NCBI RefSeq assembly: GCF_021401135.1
Contig: NZ_JACBFO010000003.1
Coordinates: 372,001 to 436,000 of the forward strand
Reading direction: 5' to 3'
Length of the DNA stretch: 64,000 bases
DNA from: Azonexus sp. R2A61
GTDB taxonomy: Bacteria; Pseudomonadota; Gammaproteobacteria; Burkholderiales; Rhodocyclaceae
Positions within the stretch are counted from its first letter, which is position 1. Each line of letters begins with the position of its first letter. Made by a program: the position numbers and the translations under genes. The notes beneath the pieces were generated by a model. That model did not search any database. It worked only from the letters and a program-made list of their open reading frames with translations, and was not told the DNA's origin. Positions 1-9,714 of the stretch are shown one piece after another.

Positions 1-1
1 C

Positions 2-2251
2 GTCGTCGCGCAGGTGCTGGAAGTCGTCAAACATCCCGATGCCGACCGCCTCAATGTCTGCCAGGTCGATATCGGCAGCGGGACGCCGCAGCAGATCGTC
101 TGCGGCGCGCCGAACGTGGCGGCGGGTCTGAAGGTGCCGTGCGCGCTGCCCGGCGCCGAACTACCGGGCGATTTCAGGATCAAGATTGCCAAGGTGCGCG
201 GTATTGAGTCCTCCGGCATGCTCTGCTCGGCCAAGGAACTCGGCATCGCCGAAGAGGCTTCCGGCCTGCTCATCCTGCCGGCCGACGCGCCGGTTGGTCA
301 AAGCATTCGCCAGTACCTGGAGCTCGACGATCAGGTGTTCGAGATCAAACTGACGCCCAACCGAGCCGACTGCCTGTCGCTGCTCGGGGTGGCGCGCGAA
401 GTCGGTGCCATTACCGGCGTCGCGACGAATTTGCCCGTCGTCGCGGAAGTGCCGGCCAGCATTGCCGACCGCCGCGCCATCGCTCTCGATGCTCCGGTTG
501 CCTGCCCCCTCTACTTCGGTCGTGTCGTCAAGGGTGTTGACGCCAAGGCGCTGACGCCGGAATGGATGAAGCGTCGGCTGGAACGCAGCGGCATCCGTGC
601 GATTTCCGCGCTGGTCGATATCACCAACTACGTCATGCTTGAACTCGGGCAGCCGCTACACGTCTTCGACGATGCGAAGCTGGAAGGCGCCGTGCATGCG
701 CGCTTGGCGCGCCCGGCTGAAAAGCTGTTGCTGCTGAACGAGCAGACGGCTGCGGTCGACGCCGATGTTCTGATGATTTCCGACGATGCCAAGCCACTGG
801 CGATGGCTGGGATCATGGGCGGTGAGGAAAGTGGCGTTACCCTCGAGACGCGGGACCTGTTCCTTGAGTCTGCTTTCTTTGCGCCAGCGGCGATTGCCGG
901 TCGCGCCCGGCGTTACGGATTTGCATCGGATGCCGCGCACCGCTTCGAGCGTGGCGTCGACTTCGGTGGGACGCGGCGTGCCATCGAGCGTGCCACGCAG
1001 CTGATCCTTGAGATCTGCGGCGGTCAGGCTGGTCCGGTCGTTGAAGCCAAGGCGGAACTGCCGGCGCGTCAGCCGGTTCGCCTGCGTACCGCAAGGGCAG
1101 AAAAGGTACTCGGCGTGCCGCTCGGCAGCGAGCGGATCGCCGGCATTTTCCGCGGCCTGGCACTGCAGTTCACGCAGCAGGGCGACGATTTCCTGGTGAC
1201 GCCGCCAAGCTGGCGTTTCGACATGGAAATCGAGGAAGACCTGATCGAGGAAATTGCGCGCCTGGTCGGTTATGACAATATTCCATCACCGGCACCGCGC
1301 GCGCGCATGGCGATGCTGCGTCAGCCGGAGGCGCAGCGGCCGGCTTACCGCATCCGTCAGATGTTGGCTGACCGCGGTTACCAAGAAGTCGTCAATTTCG
1401 CCTTCGTCGATACCGCCTGGGAAACTGATTTCGCCGGGAAGACCGACGAAGCCGATCGGATTCGGCTGGCCAATCCGATTGCCAGCCAGATGGCGGTGAT
1501 GCGGTCGACCCTGTTCGGTGGCCTGATTTCAAACCTGCTGACCAATCTCAAGCGGAAACAGGGACGTGTCCGTCTGTTCGAGGTTGGCCGGGTTTTCCGG
1601 CGCGATACCGAAGCAACGCCCGTGTCGGGCTTTGCGCAGCCGTGGCGACTGGGTGGGCTGGCTTACGGCACGGCGTTGCCGGAAGGCTGGGCCGATGGGG
1701 GGCGTAAGGTCGATTTCTTCGACGTCAAGGGTGATCTGGAGGCGTTGCTGCTGCCGGCAGAGGCTGTTTTCGAGCGCCTGACGCATCCCGCCCTGCATCC
1801 GGGGCGTGCGGCGCGAATTCTGCTCGACGGGCGGGAAATCGGTTGCGTCGGCGAATTGCATCCGGAATGGGTGCAGAAATATGATTTGCCGGTTGCGCCC
1901 ATCCTTTTTGAACTCGATTTCTCGGCCCTCAAACAGATCGTTGTACCGGTCTATGGCGAAGTTTCCAACTTCCCGCCGGTTGTTCGCGACCTGGCCGTGG
2001 TCGTGGATCAGGACATTGCACTGCAAAGCATCCTGGAGGGTTTGAAACCGGTCCTTTCTTCACTCGTGCGCGATATCCAATTGTTCGATCTTTACGTAGG
2101 AAAGGGCGTCCCGGAAAACAAAAAAAGTCTTGCTTTCCGGATAGTTATGCAAGATACTCAACGCACTTTGCAAGATTCGGAAGTGGATGCGGTCGTGCAG
2201 CAGATCGCCAGTGAACTGGCGCAGAAATTCGACGCAGAACGACGAGCCTGA
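2..2251 (+). CDS. pheT: Phenylalanine--tRNA ligase beta subunit, 5'-truncated by the window edge
   Basis: This is the beta chain of the heterotetrameric (alpha2beta2) phenylalanyl-tRNA synthetase, which charges tRNA-Phe in the cytoplasm. The frame is open from base 2. The first in-frame GTG at 14 is internal, because the residues around it ([20 protein letters not shown]) belong to the tRNA-binding OB fold that normally starts about residue 40. About 45 N-terminal residues are therefore missing from a usual length near 790. The B3/B4 editing region and the B5 domain follow, and a ferredoxin-like anticodon-binding domain ([15 protein letters not shown]) closes the protein. ihfA starts 16 bp after the stop, the normal pheT-ihfA arrangement in proteobacteria. 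Identification is secure; the true start lies outside the window. Confidence 0.97.
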   Translation, partial: VVAQVLEVVKHPDADRLNVCQVDIGSGTPQQIVCGAPNVAAGLKVPCALPGAELPGDFRIKIAKVRGIESSGMLCSAKELGIAEEASGLLILPADAPVGQSIRQYLELDDQVFEIKLTPNRADCLSLLGVAREVGAITGVATNLPVVAEVPASIADRRAIALDAPVACPLYFGRVVKGVDAKALTPEWMKRRLERSGIRAISALVDITNYVMLELGQPLHVFDDAKLEGAVHARLARPAEKLLLLNEQTAAVDADVLMISDDAKPLAMAGIMGGEESGVTLETRDLFLESAFFAPAAIAGRARRYGFASDAAHRFERGVDFGGTRRAIERATQLILEICGGQAGPVVEAKAELPARQPVRLRTARAEKVLGVPLGSERIAGIFRGLALQFTQQGDDFLVTPPSWRFDMEIEEDLIEEIARLVGYDNIPSPAPRARMAMLRQPEAQRPAYRIRQMLADRGYQEVVNFAFVDTAWETDFAGKTDEADRIRLANPIASQMAVMRSTLFGGLISNLLTNLKRKQGRVRLFEVGRVFRRDTEATPVSGFAQPWRLGGLAYGTALPEGWADGGRKVDFFDVKGDLEALLLPAEAVFERLTHPALHPGRAARILLDGREIGCVGELHPEWVQKYDLPVAPILFELDFSALKQIVVPVYGEVSNFPPVVRDLAVVVDQDIALQSILEGLKPVLSSLVRDIQLFDLYVGKGVPENKKSLAFRIVMQDTQRTLQDSEVDAVVQQIASELAQKFDAERRA

Positions 2252-2267
2252 CGAAAGAAAGATAACG

Positions 2268-2570
2268 ATGACGCTGACCAAAGCCGAACTCGCCGACATC
2301 CTTTTCGAGAGAGTTGGACTCAACAAGCGGGAAGCCAAGGACATGGTCGAGGCTTTCTTCGAGGAAATCCGCAATTCGCTGGAAATCGGAGATGGTGTCA
2401 AGCTCTCCGGTTTCGGCAATTTCCAGTTGCGCGACAAGCCTCAGCGCCCCGGGCGCAACCCCAAGACCGGCGAAGAAATTCCAATCACCGCGCGACGCGT
2501 CGTGACCTTCCATGCCAGTCAGAAACTGAAGTCCGATGTCGAGCTTGCCTTCGATGGACGTACGGCCTAA
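2268..2570 (+). CDS. ihfA: Integration host factor subunit alpha
   Basis: A 100-residue HU/IHF-family DNA-bending protein. With IhfB it forms the heterodimer that bends specific sites in transcription, recombination and replication. The N-terminal helical dimerisation part ([20 protein letters not shown]) is followed by the family signature [21 protein letters not shown], which spans the beta arm; the DNA-intercalating proline lies in the RNPKTGE segment. The ATG at 2268 is chosen because it begins the conserved MTLTKAELA sequence and has a purine-rich GAAAGAAAG upstream. The gene follows pheT by 16 bp and overlaps the MerR gene, so the three are probably co-transcribed. Placement after pheT distinguishes it from ihfB. 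Confidence 0.97.
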   Translation: MTLTKAELADILFERVGLNKREAKDMVEAFFEEIRNSLEIGDGVKLSGFGNFQLRDKPQRPGRNPKTGEEIPITARRVVTFHASQKLKSDVELAFDGRTA

Positions 2571-2931
2571 AACAGCCGGTAGCGAAGAGCTGCCGCCGAT
2601 CCCTGCCAAACGCTATTTCACCATCGGTGAAGTCAGTGAGTTATGTGGCGTCAAACCCCATGTGCTGCGTTACTGGGAGCAGGAATTCAATCAGTTGAAG
2701 CCGGTGAAGCGGCGGGGCAATCGCCGCTACTACCAGCATCATGAAGTGCTGCTGGTTCGCCGCATTCGCGAGCTGCTTTACAATCAAGGGTTTACGATCA
2801 GCGGTGCACGCAATCGACTGGATGAGACTGGTACGGTCGACGCCGCGCTGCCGGTGCAAAGCACTGAAAAGGTGCCGGCTGTCGATTTGCGCAGCGAATT
2901 AATATCGATTATCGACATGTTGCGCGTTTGA
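2536..2931 (+). CDS. MerR-family transcriptional regulator downstream of ihfA
   Basis: A 131-residue protein with an N-terminal MerR winged helix-turn-helix at about residues 27-95 ([20 protein letters not shown], then the wing [14 protein letters not shown]). The C-terminal tail is short and has no cysteine cluster, so metal sensing is not suggested. This type sits after ihfA in many beta- and gammaproteobacteria; its ligand is not established. Two ATGs (2536 and 2554) lie inside the end of ihfA. The first is reported, but neither has a strong Shine-Dalgarno, so translational coupling with ihfA is likely. The -35 of the following tRNA-Pro promoter overlaps its stop codon. Confidence 0.92.
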   Translation: MSSLPSMDVRPKTAGSEELPPIPAKRYFTIGEVSELCGVKPHVLRYWEQEFNQLKPVKRRGNRRYYQHHEVLLVRRIRELLYNQGFTISGARNRLDETGTVDAALPVQSTEKVPAVDLRSELISIIDMLRV

Positions 2932-2954
2932 AAGTCGGTATTTTCGGGTATAAT
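2928..2954 (+). promoter_or_regulatory. Sigma-70-type promoter of tRNA-Pro(GGG)
   Basis: A perfect -10 TATAAT (2949-2954) lies 11 bp before the tRNA 5' end. TTGAAA (2928-2933) is the best -35, with a short 15-bp spacer; GTTTGA two bases upstream gives 17 bp. The -35 overlaps the stop codon of the MerR gene. Confidence 0.75.
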
Positions 2955-2964
2955 CTTTGGCTCG

Positions 2965-3042
<78 letters not shown>

Positions 3043-3049
3043 AAACACT

Positions 3050-3077
3050 AAAACCGGTTTAATAACCGGTTTTTTTG
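3050..3077 (+). terminator. Rho-independent terminator after tRNA-Pro(GGG)
   Basis: Stem AAAACCGG (3050-3057) pairs with CCGGTTTT (3066-3073) around an 8-nt AT-rich loop and runs into a T-rich tract. Confidence 0.85.
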
Positions 3078-3086
3078 TTTTATCGG

Positions 3087-3115
3087 TTGAAAAAATATCC
3101 GGTTCAATTTAAATT
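3087..3115 (+). promoter_or_regulatory. Candidate sigma-70 promoter of the H-NS-family gene
   Basis: TTGAAA (3087-3092) and TAAATT (3110-3115) are separated by 17 bp in an unusually AT-rich stretch just after the tRNA terminator, 35 bp before the H-NS-like start codon. The AT-rich setting would also suit autoregulation by an H-NS protein, which is inferred. Confidence 0.55.
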
Positions 3116-3149
3116 GTTTTCGCCTTATTTATAAACCTTGGAGGTTAAT

Positions 3150-3473
3150 ATGGATTTGTCGAAACTTTCGCTGGTGGAATTGCGCGATCTGCAGCAGCAG
3201 ATTCCGGCTGAATTGAAGCGTCGTGAAGTTCAGGAAAAAGCCGATGCACTGAATGAACTGCGTGCTTTTGCCAAAAGCCGGGGATTTTCCCTTGATGAAT
3301 TGGTCGGCAAGGAGTCGGCAAAAGTCAAGGCACCTTCCGCCGGTAGCAAAGTCAAGGTCAAATACCGTCATCCGCAGAATGCCGAACTCGAATGGACCGG
3401 CCGCGGTCGCAAGCCGAAATGGGTCGAAGCCTGGCTGGCCGATGGTGCCTCGCTGGATGCACTGCTCGTCTGA
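3150..3473 (+). CDS. H-NS histone-like nucleoid protein (short BpH3/MvaT-like type)
   Basis: A 107-residue nucleoid-associated protein of the H-NS family, expected to bind AT-rich DNA and silence genes. Residues 1-45 form the coiled-coil oligomerisation helix ([19 protein letters not shown] onward). A lysine-rich linker follows, and the C-terminus holds the DNA-binding signature ([10 protein letters not shown]), which contacts the minor groove. The ATG at 3150 is preceded by a strong GGAGG at a 5-bp spacing; an upstream TTG in frame is ignored. The gene stands alone between a terminator and surE, whose GTG start lies 2 bp after its stop, so read-through into surE is likely. A plausible target in this window is the AT-rich O-antigen segment beyond 60.3 kb (inference). 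Confidence 0.9.
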   Translation: MDLSKLSLVELRDLQQQIPAELKRREVQEKADALNELRAFAKSRGFSLDELVGKESAKVKAPSAGSKVKVKYRHPQNAELEWTGRGRKPKWVEAWLADGASLDALLV

Positions 3474-3475
3474 TC

Positions 3476-4216
3476 GTGCGCATCCTGCTCAGTAACGACG
3501 ACGGCTATTTTGCCCCGGGCTTGGCGGCACTGGCCGAAGCCCTTGCCGGTCTGGGCGAAGTGACCGTCGTCGCGCCGGAACAGAATCGGAGTGGAGCGAG
3601 CAATTCGCTGACCCTGGATCGGCCATTGATGCTGAAGCAGGCCGCAAACGGGTTTTATTATGTCAATGGAACGCCGACCGATTGCGTCCATTTGGCGGTC
3701 ACCGGCATGCTGGATCAATTGCCCGATATTATTGTTTCCGGTGTCAACGCCGGCGCGAATATGGGCGATGACACGATTTATTCCGGTACTGTGGCGGCGG
3801 CAACGGAGGGTTATCTGCTGGGTATTCCTTCGATTGCCGTTTCGCTGATCAATTTCGAAGGGCGCTATTTTTCGACGGCCGGTCGGGTGGCCAGAGATTT
3901 GGTCGAGCGCTATATGAAACAACCGATCTGGGATCCGGTTTTATTGAATGTAAATGTCCCGGATGTGCCTTATGAGGCACTTCAGGGGATGGAGGTGACG
4001 CGCCTCGGGCGGCGTCACAAGGCAGAACCGGTCGTGCGCATGACATCGCCGCGCAAGGAAACGGTTTACTGGATCGGCGCCGCAGGCGCAGCTGCCGATG
4101 CGGGTCCGGGAACCGATTTCCATGCGGTCGAACACAGACGGGTTTCAATCACGCCCTTGCAGATTGATCTGACCCACACCACGCAACTCGACACGATTCG
4201 TCACTGGATGCAATGA
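3476..4216 (+). CDS. surE: 5'/3'-nucleotidase SurE
   Basis: A metal-dependent survival-protein phosphatase that dephosphorylates nucleoside monophosphates and is linked to stationary-phase survival. The N-terminal metal-binding motif is intact ([15 protein letters not shown], with the paired aspartates), as are the SGAS segment and the conserved [19 protein letters not shown] loop. At 246 residues it matches the family's usual 245-255. The start is a GTG at 3476; the longer upstream frame runs back into the H-NS gene and is not supported. Its stop overlaps the pcm start by the ATGA arrangement, placing it first in the surE-pcm-nlpD-rpoS cluster. Confidence 0.96.
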   Translation: MRILLSNDDGYFAPGLAALAEALAGLGEVTVVAPEQNRSGASNSLTLDRPLMLKQAANGFYYVNGTPTDCVHLAVTGMLDQLPDIIVSGVNAGANMGDDTIYSGTVAAATEGYLLGIPSIAVSLINFEGRYFSTAGRVARDLVERYMKQPIWDPVLLNVNVPDVPYEALQGMEVTRLGRRHKAEPVVRMTSPRKETVYWIGAAGAAADAGPGTDFHAVEHRRVSITPLQIDLTHTTQLDTIRHWMQ

Positions 4217-4878
4217 ATACGCGATTCGGGCTTCAGGGTATCGGCATGACGTCGCAGCGAACGCGTTCGCGAATGGTCGATCGCCTGCGCGAAAAAGGGA
4301 TCGCCAACGAAGCCGTGCTCAAGGCGATGGGTGCCGTGCCCCGACATGTTTTCGTCGAGGAAGCTCTGGCTTCCCGAGCCTACGAGGACACGGCATTGCC
4401 ATTGGGCATGGGGCAGACGATATCGCAGCCTTACATCGTGGCACGCATGGTCGAACTGCTGCTCAAAGGTCGCACTGGTCTGGGCAAGGCCCTGGAGATC
4501 GGCGCCGGTTGCGGATATCAGGCAGCGGTGCTGGCACAGCTTACCAACGAAGTCTATGCCGTCGAGCGAATCGGGCCGTTGCTGGAAAAAGCCAAGGCCA
4601 ACATGCGTACGCTGCAACAGTTCAATGTGCGCCTGAAGCATGGTGACGGCCACTTCGGCATGCCGGAAGCGGCACCGTTCGACAGCATCATTGTTGCCGC
4701 CGCCGGCGCCGCCGTGCCGCCCGAACTGGTCCGTCAACTGGCGCCGGGCGGGCGACTGGTCTTGCCTGTCGGCGGCGATGCGCAGTATCTTTCCCTTATC
4801 GAACACACACCACAGGGCTACACGGAAACGCGACTGGACCCCGTCCGTTTCGTTCCGCTACTGCCCGGAGTCCAATGA
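4213..4878 (+). CDS. pcm: Protein-L-isoaspartate O-methyltransferase
   Basis: Repairs isomerised aspartate in aged proteins by S-adenosylmethionine-dependent methylation. The family entry motif ([24 protein letters not shown]) is followed by the substrate loop with [13 protein letters not shown]. The SAM-binding motif is [18 protein letters not shown], and post-motif I is [14 protein letters not shown]. At 221 residues the length is normal. The gene overlaps both neighbours by four bases (ATGA), which implies translational coupling within the surE-pcm-nlpD-rpoS cluster. No key residue is missing. Confidence 0.96.
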   Translation: MNTRFGLQGIGMTSQRTRSRMVDRLREKGIANEAVLKAMGAVPRHVFVEEALASRAYEDTALPLGMGQTISQPYIVARMVELLLKGRTGLGKALEIGAGCGYQAAVLAQLTNEVYAVERIGPLLEKAKANMRTLQQFNVRLKHGDGHFGMPEAAPFDSIIVAAAGAAVPPELVRQLAPGGRLVLPVGGDAQYLSLIEHTPQGYTETRLDPVRFVPLLPGVQ

Positions 4879-5786
4879 TTAGAATCTTCCTGACGCTGTT
4901 TCCGCTGCTCTGGCTGGCAGCTTGTTCCCAGGCTCCTGCGCCGACCGTCGATCGCGCACCGACCGCGCAAGCCCAGCGTGTTGCGGGCCCCGGCGAGTAT
5001 CAGGTCAAACGTGGGGAAACCCTGTACCGGATCGCCAGGGACCACGGCATGACGGTTCAGGAACTGGCGGCGCTCAACGCGATCGAAGATCCCTCGGTAC
5101 TGCGCGAGGGGCAAATCCTGCGCTTGAAGCCTGCTGGCGACAAGCCAGCGGTTGCCGGTGAAACGGTGGCGACGCCGGTGGGTGTCGGCAGCGCGGTCGA
5201 GACCCGTTCGCTTGATGCGCCGGTCGCCTCGGCGCCGACTGCGCCGGGAGGCGCGATCAAGGCGCCGAAGGGTGGCAAGGAACCTTATTCCGATGAAGCT
5301 TATGCCCGGCTGAACAAGAGCGATGCGACGCCGGCCGTGGCACCTGCCACGGCACCGGCGGCTCCGCCAACCGCGGCTACGCCACCGCTGACGACGGGCG
5401 CCGATACGGCTGCGGTTGAAGGGGTTACCTGGGCCTGGCCGACGACGGCCGCCGTGAAGAGTACTTGGGGGCAGGCCGGCAACAAGGGTTACGACTTCGC
5501 CGGCAAGCAGGGCGATCCGGTAGCCGCCTCCGGCGATGGCCGTGTGCTGTATGTCGGCGAGGCGCTTGCCGGTTACGGCAAGCTGGTGATCGTCAAGCAC
5601 AGCACCGATCTGCTGTCGGTCTATGCCCACAACAGCAAGGTGCTGGTCAAGGAAGGGCAAAGCGTCAAGCGTGGTCAGAAGATCGCCGAGATGGGCAGTA
5701 CCGGTACCGACAGCGTCAAGCTGCACTTCGAAATCCGCAAGCAGGGCAAGCCGGTCGATCCTGCGCCGTATCTGCCGAGGCGTTAG
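4875..5786 (+). CDS. nlpD: Murein hydrolase activator NlpD (LysM + LytM lipoprotein)
   Basis: An outer-membrane lipoprotein that activates amidases during cell separation. The N-terminus is a lipoprotein signal with the lipobox LAAC (lipidated Cys about residue 17). A LysM peptidoglycan-binding domain occupies about residues 41-85 ([18 protein letters not shown]). An Ala/Pro-rich linker follows, then an M23/LytM domain from about residue 205 to the end. The LytM domain looks catalytically degenerate: the usual HxGxD is NKGYD and the HxH is LHFEI. This is the known state of NlpD, an activator and not an enzyme. The start overlaps pcm by four bases. In relatives the main rpoS promoter lies inside this gene; I cannot point to it here. 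Confidence 0.94.
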   Translation: MIRIFLTLFPLLWLAACSQAPAPTVDRAPTAQAQRVAGPGEYQVKRGETLYRIARDHGMTVQELAALNAIEDPSVLREGQILRLKPAGDKPAVAGETVATPVGVGSAVETRSLDAPVASAPTAPGGAIKAPKGGKEPYSDEAYARLNKSDATPAVAPATAPAAPPTAATPPLTTGADTAAVEGVTWAWPTTAAVKSTWGQAGNKGYDFAGKQGDPVAASGDGRVLYVGEALAGYGKLVIVKHSTDLLSVYAHNSKVLVKEGQSVKRGQKIAEMGSTGTDSVKLHFEIRKQGKPVDPAPYLPRR

Positions 5787-5788
5787 CC

Positions 5789-6727
5789 ATGCGTGACGAG
5801 GCCGAGGACATCGACGACGAGGAAGAAGACCTGGCGGCGATCGAGTCGGCCACCGAGCCTGCTTTTGAAGCCGAGGTGCCGGCCGGTGAAATCGAGTTGC
5901 TCGAAGACGTCACCCAGCTATATCTGAACGAAATTGGCGCCAAGCCGCTGTTGACCCCGGAAGAAGAAGTGGCGACGGCACGCCGTGTGCGGGCCGGCGA
6001 TTTTGCGGCGCGCCAGAAGATGATCGAGCACAACCTGCGGCTCGTCGTGAATATTGCCAAGCACTATCTGAACCGGGGCATTCCGCTGCTCGATCTGGTC
6101 GAAGAAGGTAATCTCGGCCTGATCCACGCACTTGAGAAGTTCGACCCGGAGCGCGGTTTCCGTTTCTCGACCTATGCGACATGGTGGATACGCCAGAGCA
6201 TCGAGCGCGGCATCATGAACCAGTCGCGGACGATCCGTCTGCCGGTGCATGTGGTCAAGGAAATCAATGTCGTGCTGCGCGCCATGCGCCATCTGGAATC
6301 GGCGGAAAGCCGCGATTCGACGATCGAACGGGTGGCGCTCCTGATCGACCGGCCGGTCGAGGATGTCCGGCGCATCCTGTCGCTGAACGAACATATCGCT
6401 TCGCTTGATGCACCGCTCGAAATCGATCCCGGCCATAGCATGGTCGAACTGATCGCCGACGAGAGCGGGCGCGACCCCGAGTCCCTGTTGCAGGAGCGCG
6501 AGGTCGATTCGCTGCTTGGCGACTGGCTGGCCCAGTTGCCGGAGCGTCAGCGACAGATCGTCGAAAGGCGTTACGGCCTGAATGGTGCCGAGGTGGCGAC
6601 GCTGGATACGATTGCCGGTGAAATGGGCCTGACCCGTGAGCGGGTGCGCCAGATCCAGATCGAAGCACTCGACCGGCTGCGCAAGATCGTCAAGCGCGGC
6701 AACATCAGCCGCGATTCCCTGCTCTAG
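5789..6727 (+). CDS. rpoS: RNA polymerase sigma factor RpoS (sigma-38)
   Basis: The stationary-phase and general-stress sigma factor. The ATG at 5789 begins an acidic leader (MRDEAEDIDDEEEDLAAI). Region 1.2 follows (DVTQLYLNEIGAKPLLTPEE), then region 2 with the core-binding and -10-recognition helices (NLRLVVNIAKHYLNRGIPLL, FSTYATWWIRQSIERGIM), region 3, and the region 4 helix-turn-helix (GLTRERVRQIQIEALDRLR). At 312 residues it is slightly short of E. coli RpoS. It starts 3 bp after nlpD, the conserved nlpD-rpoS linkage that separates it from RpoD and RpoH. The longer open frame that begins inside nlpD is an artefact. mltB converges on it with only 24 bp between the stop codons. Confidence 0.96.
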   Translation: MRDEAEDIDDEEEDLAAIESATEPAFEAEVPAGEIELLEDVTQLYLNEIGAKPLLTPEEEVATARRVRAGDFAARQKMIEHNLRLVVNIAKHYLNRGIPLLDLVEEGNLGLIHALEKFDPERGFRFSTYATWWIRQSIERGIMNQSRTIRLPVHVVKEINVVLRAMRHLESAESRDSTIERVALLIDRPVEDVRRILSLNEHIASLDAPLEIDPGHSMVELIADESGRDPESLLQEREVDSLLGDWLAQLPERQRQIVERRYGLNGAEVATLDTIAGEMGLTRERVRQIQIEALDRLRKIVKRGNISRDSLL

Positions 6728-6751
6728 CGCCTGGCCGGCCGGCTGCTGCGG

Positions 6752-7774
6752 TCAACGGCCGGAAAAAGCACTTTTTTCCACGGTCGACCCTGCCATCCGC
6801 TGGCGGATCGCTTCGGCCAGTTGGAAAACCGACATCGCGTAGAAGCTGGAGCGGTTGTAGCGCGTGATCACGTAGAAATTTTCGTAACCCAGCCAGTATT
6901 CGGTTGCCTTGCCCGGGCTCACCAGGTCGACCAGGGTGACCGTTGCCGAATCGTCGGCATCGCTGCGCAGGCCGGCCTGACGCAGGGCGGCTACCGACAG
7001 CGTCGGGCGAATGCCGGCCTCGATCCAGGCCGAAGCGGGCTCGCCATTCAAGCGGGCCGGGACGGCGACCGGTTGTCCGGCTTGCCAGCCGTGCTGTTCG
7101 AGAAAGCGGGCAACGCTGCCGATGGCATCGTCCACGCTGTTGTTCAGGTCGACGCGCTGGTCGCCGTCGAAATCCACCCCGTAGCGCCGCTGGCTGCCCG
7201 GCATGAACTGCGGAATGCCGATCGCGCCGGCGAAGGAACCTTTTACCGCCAGTGGATCAAGCCCGTTTTCGCGGGCCAGCAGCAGGAACTGTTCGAGCTC
7301 CGTCCGGAAGAACTCGGCTCGCCGCGGATACTGGAAGGCCAGCGTGCCCAGCGCCTCGAGCACGCTGAAACCGCCGGTGTTCTGACCATAGACCGTCTCG
7401 ACGCCAATGATCGCAACGATCACTTCTTCCGGTACGCCGAACAGTGCGCGGGCGCGCGTCAGGGCCAACTGGTTTTCCTGCCAGAAACGAGCGCCGCCGG
7501 CGATTCGCTGTTCATTGATGAAGCGCGGACGGTAGCGTTCCCAGGAGCGCTGGGTCGGCGAACTTGGCGGCGCGATCAGCTTGAGCACGCGATCATTGAC
7601 GCGTACCGCGGCAAACTGGGCGAGCAGCCGATCGGCATCGAAACCCTGGCGTTGGGCGAGATCCTGAACGAAAACCGCCGTTTCCGGCAGGGCCGCCAGC
7701 GAATCCGCGGGCGGTGCAGCCGCGACAAACTGGCTCAGGAACAGGGGAAGCAGGGCGAGCGGACGAAATTTCAA
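6752..7774 (-). CDS. mltB: Membrane-bound lytic murein transglycosylase B
   Basis: Cleaves the MurNAc-GlcNAc bond of peptidoglycan, forming 1,6-anhydro products in the periplasm. The start is taken as TTG at 7774, with GGAG seven bases upstream. It yields a Sec signal (MKFRPLALLPLFLSQFVAAA) without a lipobox cysteine, so the enzyme may be soluble rather than a lipoprotein. The catalytic glutamate is about residue 126 in VAIIGVETVYGQNTG, and the downstream GAIGIPQFMPGSQRRYGVDF block is typical of the SLTB family. The TTG overlaps the TGA of the transglutaminase gene. The last codons lie in degenerate copies of the window's GGTCGACC repeat, and the TGA stop itself falls inside one (GTTGACCGCAG). 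Confidence 0.92.
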   Translation of the reverse strand: MKFRPLALLPLFLSQFVAAAPPADSLAALPETAVFVQDLAQRQGFDADRLLAQFAAVRVNDRVLKLIAPPSSPTQRSWERYRPRFINEQRIAGGARFWQENQLALTRARALFGVPEEVIVAIIGVETVYGQNTGGFSVLEALGTLAFQYPRRAEFFRTELEQFLLLARENGLDPLAVKGSFAGAIGIPQFMPGSQRRYGVDFDGDQRVDLNNSVDDAIGSVARFLEQHGWQAGQPVAVPARLNGEPASAWIEAGIRPTLSVAALRQAGLRSDADDSATVTLVDLVSPGKATEYWLGYENFYVITRYNRSSFYAMSVFQLAEAIRQRMAGSTVEKSAFSGR

Positions 7775-9714
7775 AGCAATCTCCAGCGGGGCAGACGGTC
7801 GACCGCAAGACGCAGGTCGGCCAGGGTGTTCTTGGTCGGCGGGCCGTAGCGCGCCTGAATGTAGGCCGCAACCACCGGGGCCAGGCATTCGGCCGTATGC
7901 GGCGACTGCTCGTGCAGACGGGCAAGCAGCATGTGCGGCGTTTCACCGGGGGCGCAGTCTACCCGCAAACGGCGCAAGGCACGATGCCAGAGGCGAATTT
8001 CCGGGACCGGCCGGGGCCGGCGCAGCAGGATGAGCGCGGCGCTCAGCGCGAGCAGTGTCGACAGGGCGCCGCCGAGCAACAGGCCGAGGCTGCGCCAGTC
8101 GGCATCGGGCCAACCCAGGCGCTGCAGCAGTTCGCGCTGGCGCGTCGTGTCGTAACCCAGGACCTGCTGATTCCAGGCGTTGTTCAGCGCTTCCCAGCCG
8201 AAGCGCAGTTCGCGCAGCCAGTCGCTGCCCAGACGCAGTAGCGGCGGCAGCGGTTCGCCGGGCGGCAGGGCGCCGGCGATGCCGAGTTCGATGCGCAAGG
8301 GGGAGACTGCGGCCGTGGGGTCGACGCGCTGCCAGCCGCGATTTTCCAGCCAGACTTCGGCCCAGGCATGGGCATCCGACTGGCGGACGGTCAGGTAGCC
8401 GTCGCGCGGGTTGATCTCGCCGCCCTGGTAGCCGGTGACGACCCGCGCCGGCACGCCGGCCGCCCGCATCAGCACGACGAAGGCGGCCGCATAATGCTCG
8501 CAGAAGCCGCGGCGCGTCTCGAACAGGAACTGGTCGATGCCGTTGTCGCCGAGCAGGGGAGGCGTCAGCGTGTAGTGAAAGGCTTCCTCGCGAAAATGAC
8601 GGAGCGCGAGGGCGACGATCCGTGCCGGCTCCCGCGCCTGGTTCCGCCAGCTTTCGGCCAAGCGACGCGTGCGCGGGTCGGTTTTTGCCGGCAGGGCCAG
8701 GTTGACCGCAAGGGTACGCGGGTCTTCCTCGACATTGAAGCGATAGTCGAGTGCGGCTTGCATGCGCAGTCGCTGGCGGGCTTCAAGCGGCTTGTCGGCA
8801 ACGACGCTCAGGCGACTGTCGAGGCGTGCCGACGCCGGCCAGGCGAGCGGCGCATCGAGGGCCATCAACCAGCGCTGCTGATTGGCTTCGAGCGTACTTT
8901 CATAGGCGATGCCCGGCCCTTCGGCGATCACCCGGGCGACCGGCGCCTGCCGTGGGTGACGCAGCCAGCGGCGGCCATCGAAGTTTTCCAGGACCGGTCC
9001 GCGCCAGTAAAGACGTGCGCGTGGCGGTATGGGGCCGGCGAAACTGACGCGGAAGGCGATTTCGTCGCTGCGCGCCAGTTGCGCGATGCTGCCCGGCGCC
9101 ATGTCTTCCGACAAGCCGGTCCTGCCGGCATGGGCATCGGCCGGCAAGCCCCACAGCGGTCCATCGATGCGAGGAAACAACAGGAACAGCGCGATCATGA
9201 ACGGCACTGCCTGGATCGCCAGCATGCCGGCCTGGCGGAGGTTGGCGCGCCAGTCGTCGGGGCCGCCGTGCAGGCGCACCAGGCTTGCGGTCAACAGCCA
9301 GAAAGTGAACAAAAGCCAGAGCCCGGTCAGGATGTCCTGATTCTGGAAATAATGGGTCAACAACAGGAAGTTGCCGAGCGCAACGATGACCATCGCATCG
9401 CGCTTGCTGCGCAGTTCCAGGAATTTCATTGCCATGAACAGGACCAGCAGCGCAACGCCGGCCTCGCGGCCGAACAGCGTGCCGAACGTCAGCCAGATGC
9501 CGGTCCCGCCGCTCAGGGCGATCAGCGGCGGCAGCCAGCGCGGCAGCGGTCCGGCGTGACGCCACCAGCGCCAGGCGACCAGGGCCAGCAGTGTGGCGGC
9601 GAAGGCGTTCAGCCAGCCGGCTTGGTCGATGGCATGCGGTGCCGTGGCGGCTAGCGCGGACAGCCACAGCCAGGGCAGGACGCCGCGTTCGATGGACGGG
9701 CGTGTCGGCATCAT
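7771..9714 (-). CDS. tgpA: DUF3488/transglutaminase-like integral membrane protein (TgpA type)
   Basis: A 647-residue protein. The first 180 residues hold about six hydrophobic segments (DUF3488). The remainder is an exported domain with a transglutaminase/cysteine-protease fold and a C-terminal membrane helix near 560-580. The catalytic triad is visible: Cys405 (RRGFCEHYAAAF), His449 (SDAHAWAEVW) and Asp465 (RVDPTAA). Pseudomonas TgpA of this architecture is essential, but its substrate is unsettled. It overlaps DUF58 at its start (ATGA) and mltB at its end (TTGA), inside the moxR-DUF58-tgpA-mltB operon. The C-terminus reads LAVDRLPRW across an incomplete GGTCGACC repeat at 7797-7807. Confidence 0.92.
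   Translation of the reverse strand: MMPTRPSIERGVLPWLWLSALAATAPHAIDQAGWLNAFAATLLALVAWRWWRHAGPLPRWLPPLIALSGGTGIWLTFGTLFGREAGVALLVLFMAMKFLELRSKRDAMVIVALGNFLLLTHYFQNQDILTGLWLLFTFWLLTASLVRLHGGPDDWRANLRQAGMLAIQAVPFMIALFLLFPRIDGPLWGLPADAHAGRTGLSEDMAPGSIAQLARSDEIAFRVSFAGPIPPRARLYWRGPVLENFDGRRWLRHPRQAPVARVIAEGPGIAYESTLEANQQRWLMALDAPLAWPASARLDSRLSVVADKPLEARQRLRMQAALDYRFNVEEDPRTLAVNLALPAKTDPRTRRLAESWRNQAREPARIVALALRHFREEAFHYTLTPPLLGDNGIDQFLFETRRGFCEHYAAAFVVLMRAAGVPARVVTGYQGGEINPRDGYLTVRQSDAHAWAEVWLENRGWQRVDPTAAVSPLRIELGIAGALPPGEPLPPLLRLGSDWLRELRFGWEALNNAWNQQVLGYDTTRQRELLQRLGWPDADWRSLGLLLGGALSTLLALSAALILLRRPRPVPEIRLWHRALRRLRVDCAPGETPHMLLARLHEQSPHTAECLAPVVAAYIQARYGPPTKNTLADLRLAVDRLPRWRLL

Noticed and set aside
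8368..9654. Long plus-strand open frame opposite the transglutaminase-like gene (also 47484-49934, 19702-21666, 35648-37645, 42137-44305, 37600-40119)
   Set aside because: High-GC shadow frames: they lie antisense to clearly conserved genes, have low-complexity Arg/Gly/Asp/His-rich translations, and show no recognisable domains.
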